A stretch of 60,000 nucleotides of DNA from Adiantum capillus-veneris (GCA_014529385.2 CM043959.1:8337526-8397525); one strand, 5' to 3'; counted from the first letter of the stretch, positions 19,920-31,559 are shown. Program-made: numbers and translations. The notes: a model not told the origin generated them from the letters alone.

Positions 19920-20445
19920 CAAGGGAGTTAACAAAGGCAAAACCAAACTCTCTCTTGAAGAGCTTGAAGCTTTTTGCAAGGACCATAAGTGTCGAGAGCA
20001 AGGACATGGCTATTGTTCTTACCCCAAGAAAAATGCTCTTCATGAGACTCCTAGGGCCTCCACCATCGAAGCTCCAAAAGAGGATGCTCATTGCAAAGGA
20101 TCATCTCTCTCCTATGCTTGGGGAAGGATAAGGGAGCATGATGCCCTCATCCTATTTGACCCTAGCTCTACTCACAAATTCATATCAATGGAGTTGGGCA
20201 CCAAGTTGGGCATCAAAGCTTTTGAGATGGGAGATACTGTAATGGATGACGCAACTTTCAAGGAACAGCAAGCCTCCGTTATTCCCTTGATTGGGAAGTT
20301 GAGGCTTCATGTACAAATCTATGTTGACAAAGAAGACTTTTTCATCTCTCCTCTCCAACATGAGGATGCTATCCTAGGGGCGCCATGGTTTGATCACATG
20401 GCTGCCAACATGAAGCTCCCTAAAAGAAGAATCTACTTCACCTAG
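19810..20445 (+). pseudogene. sibling chromovirus knuckle remnant and protease
   Basis: 211 codons. The CCHC knuckle is degraded: 'HKCREQGHGYCSYP' has lost the first Cys pair spacing. Protease follows with 'LILFDPSSTHKFISME', where Gly of the active-site DxG is replaced by Ser, and ends with 'DAILGAPWFDHMAA'. A TAG at about 20443 stops the frame. Inactive on both counts. Confidence 0.8.
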
Positions 20446-20649
20446 AGGGAAAAGAACATGTATATAGATGCTAGTTAGTGTGCTCATACTATACCACTTG
20501 TAAATCCTCCTGCTTTTGATAAGTTAATAAAGAGCTCAATTTTTGCGTACATGATTTTTGTCAAATAGTCCCTAAAAGATCCTAATGTTTCATCAACTAT
20601 ACATGGTAGGAATCAAGAAGAGTTAGACTTGTCTAATTTTCTAAAATGA

Positions 20650-21603
20650 TTCCAAGATGTGTTCATCGATGATATCCCTATGGACTTACCTCCAAAACAC
20701 GAGGTGATGATGACCATCGCATTGAACTCCTTCCAGGAAGCTCACCGCCTAACAAGCCTCCTTATCAAGTTTCTCAAGATCAACAAGAGGAGATCATGAG
20801 GCAAGTGCAAGAATTGGTTGACAAAGTTATGGTGAGGCCTAGCTTCTCTCAATTTTTTTCTCTAGCCCTTTTAGTGAAAAAGAAAGATGGTACATACCAT
20901 ATGTGTGTAGGCTATCGATCACTAAACCATATCACTATCAAAAACAGATTTCTCGTGCCTTGGGTAGAAGATCTGTTTGATAAGCTACAAGGCTCTACCT
21001 ACTTCAGTAGGATTGACCTTAAAAGTGGCTATCATCAAATAAGGATAGTGGATAAAGATATTCTAGATTGCGTTTCATACAACGCTTGACCTTTAGGAAT
21101 ACCTAGTCATGCCTTTCGGCTTAACGAATGCACTAGCCATGTTCAATTGTCTAATGGAAAAAAAAATTTAGACCCTACCAAAAATTCACTGGAGTGTTCT
21201 TTGATGATATCATCATCTACTCCAAGTCTTTGGAGAAACATCAGCAACATCTCCAAGTGATGTTTCAAGCACTGAGGGAGAACAAGCTTTTTCACAACCA
21301 AAAGAAAAGCAAGTTTTTCCTTCAAGAGATTTAATAACTAGGTCATATTATCTCTCAAGTTGGCATCCGTATGGATCCATCAAAGTTGGAGGTAATAAAA
21401 GCATGACCTAATCCAAGGAATCCACATGAGCTAAGAAGCTTTATTGGTATGTGTGAATACTATAGACGTTTCATAGAAAAATTTTCTGAAATAGGAGGAC
21501 CACTACATGACTTAACTAAGAAGAACGTTAGTATTTATGGACTACTAAGGAGAAAAATGCTTTTGACAAGCTCAAAGAGAAGCTTACCTCCCAACCAGTC
21601 CTC
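20650..21603 (+). pseudogene. sibling chromovirus reverse transcriptase, broken
   Basis: Fragments in two or more frames: 'MRQVQELVDKVMVRP', 'YHMCVGYRSLNHITIKNRF', 'FSRIDLKSGYHQIRIVDKD' (20796-21089), then, after a frameshift, the catalytic region around 21195-21215, and 'MCEYYRRFIEKFSEIGGPLHDLTK' (from 21449). At 21404-21406 a TGA replaces the Trp codon of the young copy. Confidence 0.85.
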
Positions 21604-22116
21604 ATGCTTTTGGATCTCTCAAAGCCATTTGAGGTCCAAGGTGATGCCTGTGGTGTTTGCCTTAGAGAATTTTTGCTTCAAGAAGGGTATGCCATAGCAT
21701 ATGAGAGTCGAAGGCTCAATACAAATGAACTTTTCTTAGGAATTTATGAGAAATATCTTTTAGTTGTCTTACATGCCCTAGAGACATGGAAGCATTATTT
21801 ATTGGGGACTCCATTTATTCTACGAACCGATTACCAAAGTCGACTCAAGTACTTCACGACGCAAACCAATCTTTCTGATAAACAAATGAGGTGGGCAAAT
21901 TTTCTTTTGCAATTTAATTTCCATGTTTCTCACATTGCTGGTAAGCACAATCAAGTGGTCGATGCACTTTCACGACGACCAAAAGTTAATGTGGTGTCTA
22001 TAGCTACTCACAATGATCTATCTTCTATGATAGATGAGTATGCTACTGACCCTAACTATAGAGACATAATGTTATTCCTTTCTTTAGGGAAGAAAGAGGA
22101 ACCATTCACCTTTTAG
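21604..22116 (+). pseudogene. sibling chromovirus RNase H
   Basis: 170 codons with 'GDACGVCL', 'IYEKYLLVVLHALETWKHYLL', 'LRTDYQSRLKYF' and 'DALSRRPKVNVVS'. It aligns along its length with the young copy. Within the second motif the catalytic Glu (YEKEL in the young copy) reads YEKYL, so the enzyme is inactive. A TAG near 22114 ends the frame. Confidence 0.85.
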
Positions 22117-22139
22117 GATGGTTATCTTCTCCACAGCAA

Positions 22140-23108
22140 TAGGTTATGTGTTACCCACTCCCTTCGTGAGAAAGTAATATATGAATCCCATGCTCCTCCC
22201 TATGCGGATCATAGAGGCATTCAACCTACTCTTGGAGGAGTAGAAACATATTTCTATTGGCCTACCAAGAAAGTGGACATACAAGATTATGTTTCAAAAT
22301 GTGTAATATGCCAAAAGACCAAGTATGATAGAGGGAAGCAACCTGGATTACTCCACGCATTGCCTATCCTAAATTCACCATGGGAGATTATATCCATGGA
22401 TTTTATCTTTGGATTACCCAAGTCTATCCATGGGAATACGGGAATATGGACAATGGTCAAGAAGTTTAGCAAGCCAGCACACTTTATTCCTATCAAAAAG
22501 ACTATTAAGGCACACCAAATGGAAACTCTCTTCATATCAAAGATTTTCAAACACCATGGATTACCAACATCCATCGTGTTAGGTAGAGATCCTAGAATGA
22601 CCAGTAACTTCTCGAAAGGTCTCTTTGAAAATCTAGGAACAAGATTGAATTTCTTTTTGGCCTATCACTCACAAACGGATGTCAATATGGAGATAGCCAA
22701 TCTTACGATATGCAATCTACTAAAGACTTATGCTACAGAAGTAGATCAACACTCACAATGGGAGAAGTACTTACCTCTTGTAGAGTATGCCTACAATAAT
22801 ACTATACATACTTATATGAGAAAAGCACATTTTGAAATAACTGAGGGAAGACCTAAAAGTCCCTTGCTACTTAAAGTACATGGGAAGATCTTCGCTACCA
22901 ATGAGTATAGCCATGACCTACAAGAATCTTTTCAAAAGATTAAGGAGGCTATATCCATCTCTCAACAAAGGCAAAAATTTGTTGCTGACGATCACAGAAG
23001 GGACTTGACGTTCAAAGAAAATGATTGGGTCTTACTTAAGTTTGGTAAGGTTCGATTGAGGCAAATGATGGGCAAAAATCCTACACGTCATCGGAAGTAT
23101 TATGCTAA
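22140..23108 (+). pseudogene. sibling chromovirus integrase
   Basis: The HHCC finger end 'YVSKCVICQKTKYDRGKQPG' is followed by 'SMDFIFGLPKS' (first Asp). Then comes 'SIVLGRDPRMTS', where the second catalytic Asp (SDRDPR in the young copy) is replaced by Gly, and 'AYHSQTDVNMEIANL', keeping the Glu. Loss of the second Asp makes it inactive. The reading is cut by the TIR element at 23109. Confidence 0.87.
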
Positions 23109-23571
23109 CACTAGGAAGAGAATGGGGTCTAGGAGGGCCTCTTTATTTGGCAGTTTAAGGAATTCAAGCCTTTAGTATTAATAAAGTAATCAAAGGACAG
23201 CTTTTGAATTCAAACACGCTAAACAACTAATTTATTTGAATTCAAATTTTCCCCCAAAATGGAGTTTAAAATCTAGCGGATAAAACCATACCATGTAGCA
23301 TATCTATGGAGAGAGCTCGATGCATAGATTGCAGATCTATAATCTTCACTCAAATCGGAGATCATATGTGTGAGTTATGGAAGGCCAAAAATCATAAAAT
23401 TATCCTCCTTCTTTTTGGGGGGAAAGTGCATCCTTTGACGACTCTTAGACATCTCTTACACACCCACAATTCTTGCACACGTGTCATACACCTATTTGTC
23501 AAAATGTTAATCACTTCCATAAGCTCATGGCAGAGAAAGAGGCCCTCCTAGACCCAATCCTCTTCCTAATG
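23109..23571. mobile_element. 463-bp non-autonomous TIR element (MITE-like)
   Basis: Exact comparison with the young chromovirus shows an insertion here, between codons for YYA(N/K) and the following RYYGP-like stretch. Its ends are about 36-bp terminal inverted repeats with roughly three mismatches: CACTAGGAAGAG... at 23109-23144 and the inverse of CATTAGGAAGAG... at 23536-23571, both running into TCTAGGAGGGCCTCTTT. No coding capacity and no convincing target duplication, so the superfamily is open. Another copy of one end lies at 33751. Confidence 0.8.
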
Positions 23572-23942
23572 AGCTAGAAAAAAGATACTATGGTCCTTTC
23601 CAAATCTTTGAGCCCATCAATGAAATGGCGTTATCAACTCAGTTTACCCACCCATTGGTTCATACACAAATCTTTTCATGTGACCTTGCTTAAGTCCTAC
23701 AAAGAAGAGCCACCAAGTCAACCAATTATTGAAGGCCCTCCTAAAGTTGAAGACCAAAAAGAGGTGCTACAACCCGAAGCTATCCTTCGGCATGAAGAAA
23801 AGGTACTATGACATGGTAAGATTATCCGCCAGTATCTTATTAAGTTCAAAAATTATCCTTTTGAACATGATTGATGGATGCAAGGAATACAGCTCAAGGA
23901 TAGTATGAACCTTGTCAATACTTACAATGCTACATTAGATTA
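23572..23942 (+). pseudogene. sibling chromovirus integrase tail and chromodomain
   Basis: After the TIR element the polyprotein resumes: 'LSLPTHWFIHKSFHVTLLKSYKEEPP' and 'QKEVLQPEAILRHEEKVL', then, past stops at 23809 and about 23871, chromodomain-like sequence around 23830-23890 alignable with the young copy. It ends with a TAA at 23941. Confidence 0.8.
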
Positions 23943-24289
23943 AGAAGTTCTTTTAAATGACCAATGTTTTTGTCTTATAAGACTAGTTCTCTTTTTATTG
24001 TGCACAAATTTAAATAGTATGCATGCTTAGAATCATGTTTCTAATGATGATGTCTCTCAAACACCAAGTAGAATTTGTCACTCTATTTGGGAGAATGAAA
24101 TGGACTAAAGAGCAGACATGCTTGCGGCAGCTATGCCTCCCAAGCACCAAATGGATTAATCATCCATCTTGGAAAGATGTCGTAGGGTAAAAAGGATCCT
24201 CTACATGCTAAGCAAGATTGACTAATGACTAAAGCTTTATCTTTTCTACCTCATAGTCGAGGATGACTACGATTTCAAGAGAGAGGTAA

Positions 24290-25835
24290 TGTCATAAAAA
24301 CTAATATATAACCAACCCAAATTATTTTTTCATATTAAATTGATCATTTAATATGAGAGGATGAATGGGAACAAGGTTTAGAATATAGACATGTGCTTTC
24401 AGATCTATCTCAACACGGGGCCAATGGTAAAGGGGTCCAAATGAGAGACGGTCTGTCAAAGAGCAAGGCTAACCAATGGAGCTTGAAGACATTTGGGTTA
24501 GATTCATTAAAGACCTCCAAAGGTTAGTGTTAAAAAGTCCTTTGACCTTTAAGCTTGAGGTGAGAACCCGACCCAAGCTTGAGGTGCTTGTTGTGCTTGA
24601 TGACTAAGGTGCTTGAGGTGCTTGTCGTGCTTGATTACTAAGATGCTTGAGGTGATTGTCATGCTTGCCGACCAGGGAGATTGAGGTGCTTGTGGGAACA
24701 CTAGGCTTGAGGTGCTTTGTCATGCTTACTGACTAAGATGCTTGGGGGTAAGGTGTGCAAAAGTCAACAATGACCCCTACAAGAGGGGAGATGAGAGAGA
24801 ACACAGACACCCTCATACAAGGAAAGCTTGGTATAAAGAAAGAAAAAGGGACACTTCTCAAGTCCCTCGTCATGTTGCCCTCATGGTGTGCCTAAAGCCT
24901 ATTGGTTGGCCACCCAAGGGGTCCAATGATAATTTAGAAGATTTAATTAATTGGTTTTTCATTTATCAAGTCCTCTCTCTCAAAGGGGAAAGGGGGACAC
25001 TTGTCCCAAGACTACCCTTGCTGCTTGTAATGCATCCTGCATGGGATTTGTCAGTTTTGCACGAGTCCAATGAGCATCAAGCTTGAGCTACAAGGGGGGG
25101 TCAACCAAGGAAGCTAGGAGCGTGCTTGGGGGTATACTCTCCTACAAACACACACACACTCTCATTGTGTATTGTTCAAAATGCAAGAGCTCCGTCTCCT
25201 TCTCCAAGCAAGTAGAGGGGTTGAGAGCCTACACCAACACTCTTGGCTATGGAGGAATGCAAATCCAACGAAGAGCCATGCTTCAATGCTTAAGCTTTCC
25301 ATCTTCTCCATCTTCATTACTATGCTATTATGTATGCTAGCAAGAAGAGTGATGATAAGTGAGGAACTAATTCTTTATCCTATGAAACGTTTCTTCTTCC
25401 TCTTCCCTACCCTCATTCCCTGCTAGCTCTCTCCACCTTTGAAGGTATTGAGGTCTTGGGATTGAGGCTTGGGATAGTTAATGCTTTCCACAAAGTTTTT
25501 GTTATGCTTGTGATGGATGAAGATTTCCATATTCATTGCATCACCTAGGTCACACGGAACACGAAGATTGTATTGTAACAAGTCTCTCTTGATGGGAGAA
25601 AGTATAATATAAATGTCTATTGGAGGGGGGACCCGGTCCACATAAATCTGGTCCTCAGATACTGTCATGTTCTCTAAACTCTCTCTCTTGAAAAATTATT
25701 GTTCATGCCAAGTTAAGTGATATGTTTATGTTGCTACCATCAATTAAGTTCACCGACTATGCTCACAAAGTAATTTCATAAAAGTGCTTCTCTAGTTTAC
25801 GGTATTCTCAAAGTTAAAAGGCCATTTCCATTACA
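24290..25835 (+). repeat. 3' LTR of the sibling chromovirus
   Basis: Starts TGTCATAAAAACTAA directly after AAGAGAGAGGTAA and ends CCATTTCCATTACA, like the young LTR ends. It aligns patchily with the young LTR: the start, the ATTGG-22-CCAAT module at 24901/24923, the leader-proximal part from about 25290. A minisatellite at 24552-24748 has no counterpart in the young LTR. Confidence 0.85.
24552..24748 (+). repeat. about 33-bp minisatellite inside the sibling LTR
   Basis: Degenerate units of the type GAGGTGCTTG(T/C)CGTGCTTG followed by ACTAAGATGCTT, about five copies. It lies in U3 and is specific to this LTR. Confidence 0.75.
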
Positions 25836-26134
25836 TGTCCATTATCATTACATTCGATATGAAGTACACAAAGGCACTATCATGATTGAACACTATTCAA
25901 GTGACGTCACTAGGTCATGCATGCTTCATCTTCTTGTGCTAGGTGCTTGTTGTTGCTTTGGCCTCACTCTTTCTAGATTATCCTCAATGATGTTATGGTA
26001 GCTTTGTACATATGACATTGTAATCATATAGGTATCAACACTCTACATTTTCACACTTTGATCTCTTCGTCACTTGTATATTTGTACATAGATACACAAT
26101 GCACTTTCACATCACTATCGTTGGGTCATATTTT

Positions 26135-26400
26135 CACATTTGTATAGGGACTTGGGTTTTGCCCATGAACTCTTGAAGGGTTTTTTCATCCAAATCTAGA
26201 GACCTTTGTTTGAGTGAGGGTGTTGGAGCTATATATGGTTCACTCTACTCATCTTGGTGTCACCTATATATATGTATATTGTCCTCAATATGAATCTGTC
26301 TTTGGGAGCGTACGTGGTGTGTCTCCTATCTTGTCTTTGTATATCTCTCTCTCTTTCTCTCTACATCTCAACATATCATACCTATAGGTGATAAAAATCT
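26135..26400 (+). repeat. Ty1/copia LTR fragment
   Basis: Contains GGGTTTTGCCC, then AAGGGTTTTTTCATCC, a TATA-rich tract, and a CT-rich end, the same landmarks in the same order as at 3938-4150. It is on the plus strand, opposite to the copia coding remnant at 27.7-30.3 kb, so it is probably a separate fragment. Confidence 0.55.
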
Positions 26401-27671
26401 ACACAACACTCCACTTGATTTTTGAAAGGTATTATTAAAGTCAGGGAGTAATCCTAGGTGAGAGCCCACAACAACACCAATTTTCAAGGGTTATATCTCT
26501 TAGTATAGCCAATATCTTATGGAGGAATACACAGATATGTTTCTCCACTAAATAAGGAATGTGATCTGGTAAGACAATTTAACCATCCAACTAGATCTCG
26601 TATATAATCTACTAAAGGTGCTAGTTTTGTTGCATTGTGGTGTTGTATATTCTATGCTACAATCTTTCACCTAATAAAGGACTAGTTATGGGGAGATACA
26701 TTGATGATTTCTCAATGGATGATACATAAAATTTCTTCCCGCATTATGAAGAATCCGCCTAGCAAAGGAATCTTTGAATTTCTGTATGCATAAGGAGCGA
26801 CAAATATATAAAGATTGGTATTGAGTAAGGTACGAAGAGACTTTAAGGAGAGAGAGCATAGATTACGGTGAGTTGGGAAAGCATAGTGTTAATAAGTATT
26901 GTTGGCTAGGCAACATACTCATATATATTTTTAGACCTTGTGCACATGAGAGCTTTTCTTTCTCCTTCAATAGATGCATTGATCTCAAGGTGAGATTTAA
27001 AGGATTCTTGTAAGTCCATGTATCCTTTCAAATGATCCCATTAATGTCCTAGGTGGGTCTTATGATAACGATTTCAATGAAGTTGAGAATGACATTTGAT
27101 GCACATGATCTTAAGGTAGAGGGAGTAATGTCTCTATAATTTGCTCTTTTATTGCTAAGTGGAGTTGTCCTTTTGTGTGGTTTGGATTTTGATTAAGTTC
27201 AATTCTAGAGCTAATGGAAAGCTCATAGAGTAGAATAAACATCATATTTTTTCCACTTTGGATGGGCACAACAAGCGCCATTTGATATGTCATGGGCCAA
27301 TACCGTCTAGGGAGGTCATACATCCCAACATTTTCCTTGCACATGCACATTTAAGTGTGCAGTTTCCACAAATTGGTATTGCCATCTACAACCCAAAACT
27401 TTTAGTTTTTTTGGACCTCGAGTCTAGCAATTTATGGAGTTCTTATAGCTAGGATCCACATTTAATCCACTAGCTAGGCTTGAGTTAGCTACGCATGCAC
27501 TGGACACAAAGATCTGCGTAGATTATTCTAGCCTTCTAAAGTCTAGACCTCAAAACATTAAGGTTCTAAGGACCTATGATCTATGACCAGTTGGATTTGA
27601 GGCTCAAGTAGAGAATCTCAATCTGTGATTAGTGCTCTTGGATTTCATTGAGTGTTCCTAATATAAGGTCC
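26401..27671. other. no recognisable gene
   Basis: AT-rich, only short frames on both strands. Part may be the unrecognisable 3' portion of the minus-strand copia element that lies to the right. RT and RNase H motifs were looked for and not found. Confidence 0.45.
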
Positions 27672-28084
27672 TCAATTTTGACTATTTCTTTTGAATTTCT
27701 TTGGAGCATTCCTTAGACTTCTGAGTTTGACCAAGTCTGAGGTAACATCTTCGAATATGACTCTCTGGTTCTCTACCTCTTTGATAGGTTTCTTATGCAT
27801 CTTAGACTCATTGAATATGAAATCCGAGCTTCCAAATATTTTACAAGATTCCATGTGCCAAAGATGATAGCCCATCCCTCCATTTGCCCCATAAACAATA
27901 AAAATAATTTGTGTGACTTTGGTTCAAGTTTTTGTCTAAGCTCTTTTGGCACATGTGCATATGTCTCACAACCAAAGATGCGTAAATGATCATAATGTAA
28001 TCTATTTCCTGACCACAACTTCTCTATAGTCTTGTAATTCAATGACATACAAGATAATACGTTTACAATGTAAACCATTGGCAA
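27672..28084 (-). pseudogene. copia integrase C-terminal region
   Basis: Two overlapping frames give 'LNYKTIEKLWSGNRLHYDHLRIFGC', 'ETYAHVPKELRQKLEPKSHK' and 'FIFNESKMHKKPIKE', the standard copia integrase end (PEE-WSG-KP, LR-FGC-AYAHVP, KLDPKS-KC-FLGY). A frameshift joins them near 27820. Confidence 0.85.
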
Positions 28085-28119
28085 ATTATCCTTGGACCAA
28101 AACCCTTGAGTTCAATTTT

Positions 28120-28560
28120 CTATAGAAAGCATAGTGTGACCCTTTTCAGAATCATGTGATTCATTCCATTAGCTACTCCATTTTGGGTAGGTGTGTAAAG
28201 TGCATTGAATTGCGACCAAATATCTCTTCTAGCACAAAAATATACAAAGTCCTTGGAAACATACTCTCCTTTGTTATCAGTCCTCAATATTTTGAATTTC
28301 TTGCATGACTGATTTTCCAATAATGTGAGAAAATTCTATAACACGGTAAAAATCTTGTCCTTATGTTTCAAAGGATATGTCCACACCTTACTAGTAGAAT
28401 GATCTAAGAATTCTGCAAAAAAGCCTCCCCCCCCGCCCCCGCCCCCGCCCCCCCCCTCCCCTAAAGACTTGGTCAACATAGGACAGCATAAGTTGTATGT
28501 ACTAGTTCTAGAGGCTCAAGATACTTTCTACCCAATGGCAAGTGTATGGATCTAGATTTT
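28120..28560 (-). pseudogene. copia integrase core
   Basis: 'KFKILRTDNKGEYVSKDF' holds the second catalytic Asp (usual form LR-(T/S)DNGGEY). 'YTPTQNGVANGMNHMIL' is the YTPQQNGVAER-N motif with the catalytic Glu replaced (VAER becomes VANG). Further right, 'LPLGRKYLEPLELVHT' marks the core start. The C-rich run 28424-28461 lies inside it. Confidence 0.82.
28424..28461. repeat. C-rich homopolymer run
   Basis: A nearly pure C tract broken by a few G and T bases inside the copia integrase. The length may be unstable or misassembled. Confidence 0.9.
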
Positions 28561-28712
28561 TTTTTCATAAATGAAATGCTAACATACAAAAGAATCCATA
28601 AAATGCAAAATAGGTAAGTAACCAAAATGTGCTAGATTCTTCATCCTACTCGGGTTCATATAGCCTACCACAACTCAGTAGATGAGAGCTCGACTATGGA
28701 GATAAAATCATG

Positions 28713-29167
28713 CATTAGGTGAAATTTGGACTCACAAAGGGCCCTTTAAGCAGTTTGACTTTACCTCTCTCTACCAAAACGGGCGCATGGATAAATTTTT
28801 GCAAACAAACTCCAAAGTTGGCAAAGGTTTGACAATTAGAATGTCCTCTTCAAGCTTTGTCTACTGATATATAGCATGCCATGAGATTCCTCATAATTTA
28901 GACGATTATTTTTTTTATTCACTTAGATTCCGACAGAATCAAATTTGTCACATCAGGTGAATCAAAAAAAGAATCTTCTAAAATATGAGGAATCTCATGG
29001 CGTGCTATATATCAGTAGATAGAGCTTGAAGAGGACATTCTAATTGTCAAACCTCTGCCAAGTTTGGAGTTTTTTCGCAAAAATTTATCCATGCACCCAT
29101 TTTGGTAGAGAGAGGTAAAGTCAAACTCCTTAAAGGGCCCCTTTGTGAGTCCAAATTTCACCTAATG
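28713..29167. repeat. long inverted repeat, 191-base arms
   Basis: The arm 28713-28903 is the reverse complement of 28977-29167 at about 94% identity by eye, with a 73-base spacer. It lies in the pre-integrase region of the copia remnant, so one arm is an inverted duplication of the other. A transcript crossing it would fold into a long hairpin. Confidence 0.88.
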
Positions 29168-29362
29168 TTTTACATAAGACACATGCATAGAGTAATGAGT
29201 ACCATGCTTATGAACTTTGAGAACCAGAAGATTATCCTTATTGAGCATCAAAGATATGTTCTCAAATACTATAGTGTACCCCAAATGATCTAGCTATCAA
29301 GTTGATATCAAGGTCTTTGCTAGCTCGGGTATATTGCATACTATAAACTTTGTGTCATTATT

Positions 29363-29548
29363 TCACACTAATGTGATTTCTTTAACATCAACAATATTAA
29401 GAACATAAGAGTATTCAGGATTTACCATGCATTTAGTCTTTGCATAGGTAGAGAAACACTCTCTATGTAGTGTATCATGGAATCTTGCACCAGAATTAAT
29501 GACCCAATTGTGTGCAAAACTGAAATCTTGTGTGATAAGAGAAACCAT
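29363..29548 (-). pseudogene. copia protease active-site region
   Basis: 'NWVINSGARFHDTLHRECFSTY' is the W-V-(I/L)-DSGA-x-x-H-x-T motif with the catalytic Asp changed to Asn. It is followed by 'YSYVLNIVDVKEITLV'. 61 codons, inactive by the Asp loss. Confidence 0.8.
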
Positions 29549-29594
29549 GCTAGGATATGTTCTGAAATGAAAAATATCTTAAACATTGGTGTTT

Positions 29595-30075
29595 AGAGAC
29601 TCAACCACATTGATCTGATCAAGGTAGCTTTGCCCTTTGTGCCACTCTCAGACTTCTCCTCATCGTAAAACTTCTTCTTATCTCTCTACCATGATCAACA
29701 ATCCTTCTTCACATCCTTTTCTTATGGAAATAATAGAATTCTACATTGCACACATGGAACTACAAGATTTATTGTGGCAATTATTAACCACATTCATCTG
29801 CTCAAGCGTAGCTTTTCCCTTTGTGCCACTCTCAGACTTCTCCTCATCGTAAAAATTCCTCTTCTCTCTCTACCATAGAGACTCAACCACATTGATCTGC
29901 TCAAGCGTATCTTTGACCTTTGTGCCACTCTCAGACTTCTCCTCATCATAAACCTTCTTCTTGTCTCTCTACCATGATCAGCAATCCTTCTTCACATCCT
30001 TTTCTTATGAAAATAATAGAATTCTACATTGCACATGGAACCACAAGATTTATTTTGGCAATTCTTAAAATCCTT
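29595..30075. repeat. segmental repeat in the copia gag-protease spacer
   Basis: A block beginning AGAGACTCAACCACATTGAT at 29595 recurs at 29877 (period 282). A shorter third version (ACCACATTCATCTGCTC) sits between them from about 29788. Each contains GTGCCACTCTCAGACTTCTC and a CT-rich segment. The two long units end with the same tract around 29780 and 30065. Confidence 0.8.
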
Positions 30076-30291
30076 AAACATGTCACAATCATAAGTGAAA
30101 CCTTGATACTTGTGTGATCTAATAAGATATGCATCACCACCTTTTGTAAGCTCAATGGATTTCCTACAAATTGCTTTAGTGAGTAGACTATCGATTACAT
30201 CATTGTAGATGAACTTGCCATTCAGCATAGACTTACTTATTGCTATGTAAAAAAGGTTCAAGATTTGGAGATCATGGATTTTCACCATCAC
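29992..30291 (-). pseudogene. copia gag C-terminal fragment
   Basis: 99 codons. 'FIYNDVIDSLLTKAICRKSIE' matches the conserved copia gag helix before the knuckle (L-x-ED-V-x-x-LL-x-E-x-RRK). The following 'CDMFKDFKNCQNKSCGSMC' is a degraded knuckle region. Confidence 0.6.
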
Positions 30292-30350
30292 TCAAACATG
30301 ACTAAAATCATAAGACATTCATGACATAAATCACATAGCCATAATTAGGA

Positions 30351-30876
30351 ACTTAGAAAGGTAGTAGAAAAAAGAGATGACACATTATTGAGGGTACGGA
30401 ATGGAAGACCTTTTTTTATTATATAAGATTTCAATGAATCCAACTACAATCATGATATATCAACTTGTCCATAAGGCGGACTTTGCATCATGCCGAAAGA
30501 ATGACATTCTTTGATTAAGCCAACAACTTAGCCTTGTTTGATGAGAAAACATAGACTCACACAGTCCCCTCTTAATAAAGGGGGGTCTTCTTCCTTCTAC
30601 GACATCATTTTTCTTCCTCCCATAGAAGCATCACAAAAACACACAAAATATTTCAATGACGTGTTGCTACTCTTTAGAAAAACTTAAATTTCACAATTCA
30701 TGTGTGGTTCATGCATGACAAATCTCCATCATCTTTTCTAAAATTTGTGAGAAAAGATGCTTCTACAAAAACTTCTAAACATGATGACAACATGAAAGTG
30801 CTATCATAATTGAAGAGATCCATATCAAATCATAGAAGCTATGGAAATCTTTGTGTGTGTGTGCATGGGGGGGGGG

Positions 30877-30930
<54 letters not shown>

Positions 30931-30949
30931 TTGAGAGGGAGACGCCTTC
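30351..30949. other. no gene; AG microsatellite
   Basis: Non-coding, AT-rich. A G10 run followed by a (GA)n tract occupies 30867-30927. Confidence 0.6.
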
Positions 30950-31558
30950 CTCTAAAAGCAGTGATTAGCCTCCATTTAAGTAGTGAAATGATATGGTCTC
31001 CTTAGACAACTATTCTTGGTTGGGTTAGTTGAGTTAGCTAAATCAGTAAGGTAGGTAGACTTCAGAGTACAAATAAGATAGAGATAGTGAAATGAAATGG
31101 AAATGATAACTGAAATTGAAATGACACGTAATCTAGACCTATAACTCAATTGTGTATTCAGATTTGTACAATTGTAATGGATTACAATAGCATAATCCAA
31201 AGGTTTGCTCTGGGCTTGACAACACAAGAGTAAAAGAGCATAAGAAGCTCTAAGATACAAGATGTAAGAGCACAATTATACAATGGTATACAATGATTTC
31301 CAAAATGATAGCCTTTGAAATGAAGTAATGGACCCTATTTATAGCTACCAAGATTGGACATGTGACTGCTGACTATTCATTGAGTAGTTGCCACAGTAAT
31401 TGGCTTGATAATTACCATTTTTTTCATTGACCTCTAAATTCTCATCTAGAGGCTGTTCCCACCATCCACATTTCCTTGCCCCCTTTCTTTGAATTTTGGA
31501 ATATTTCTAGAATTTCTAGTGGTTGATATTTAGAAACCTAAAACGGATTTAGAAGTTC
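30950..31558 (-). repeat. possible LTR of the minus-strand gypsy remnant
   Basis: Lies directly downstream (minus strand) of the gypsy integrase end at 31560 and contains CTATAAATAGGG (about 31333-31344, minus strand), a good TATA box, followed by AT-rich sequence. Position and TATA suggest a 3' LTR. No second copy is in the window to prove it. Confidence 0.35.
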
Positions 31559-31559
31559 C

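Larger units (their letters stand above)
18890..25835 (+). mobile_element. diverged, 5'-truncated sibling of the chromovirus
   Basis: Protein and nucleotide similarity to the element at 5646-14551 runs from the gag N-terminal region (about 18890) to the 3' LTR end (25835). No 5' LTR, primer site or gag start is present. All domains carry stops or frameshifts, and a TIR element is inserted at 23109-23571. It is a second, older subfamily of the same lineage: the LTR is 1546 bp and only patchily alignable. Confidence 0.9.
27672..30350 (-). mobile_element. minus-strand Ty1/copia element, decayed
   Basis: Read from right to left: gag end (29992-30291), an internally repeated spacer (29595-30075), protease (29363-29548), a rearranged pre-integrase region (28713-29167) and integrase (27672-28560). 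Stops and shifts are frequent. No RT was found to the left and no LTR could be matched to it with confidence. Confidence 0.8.
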
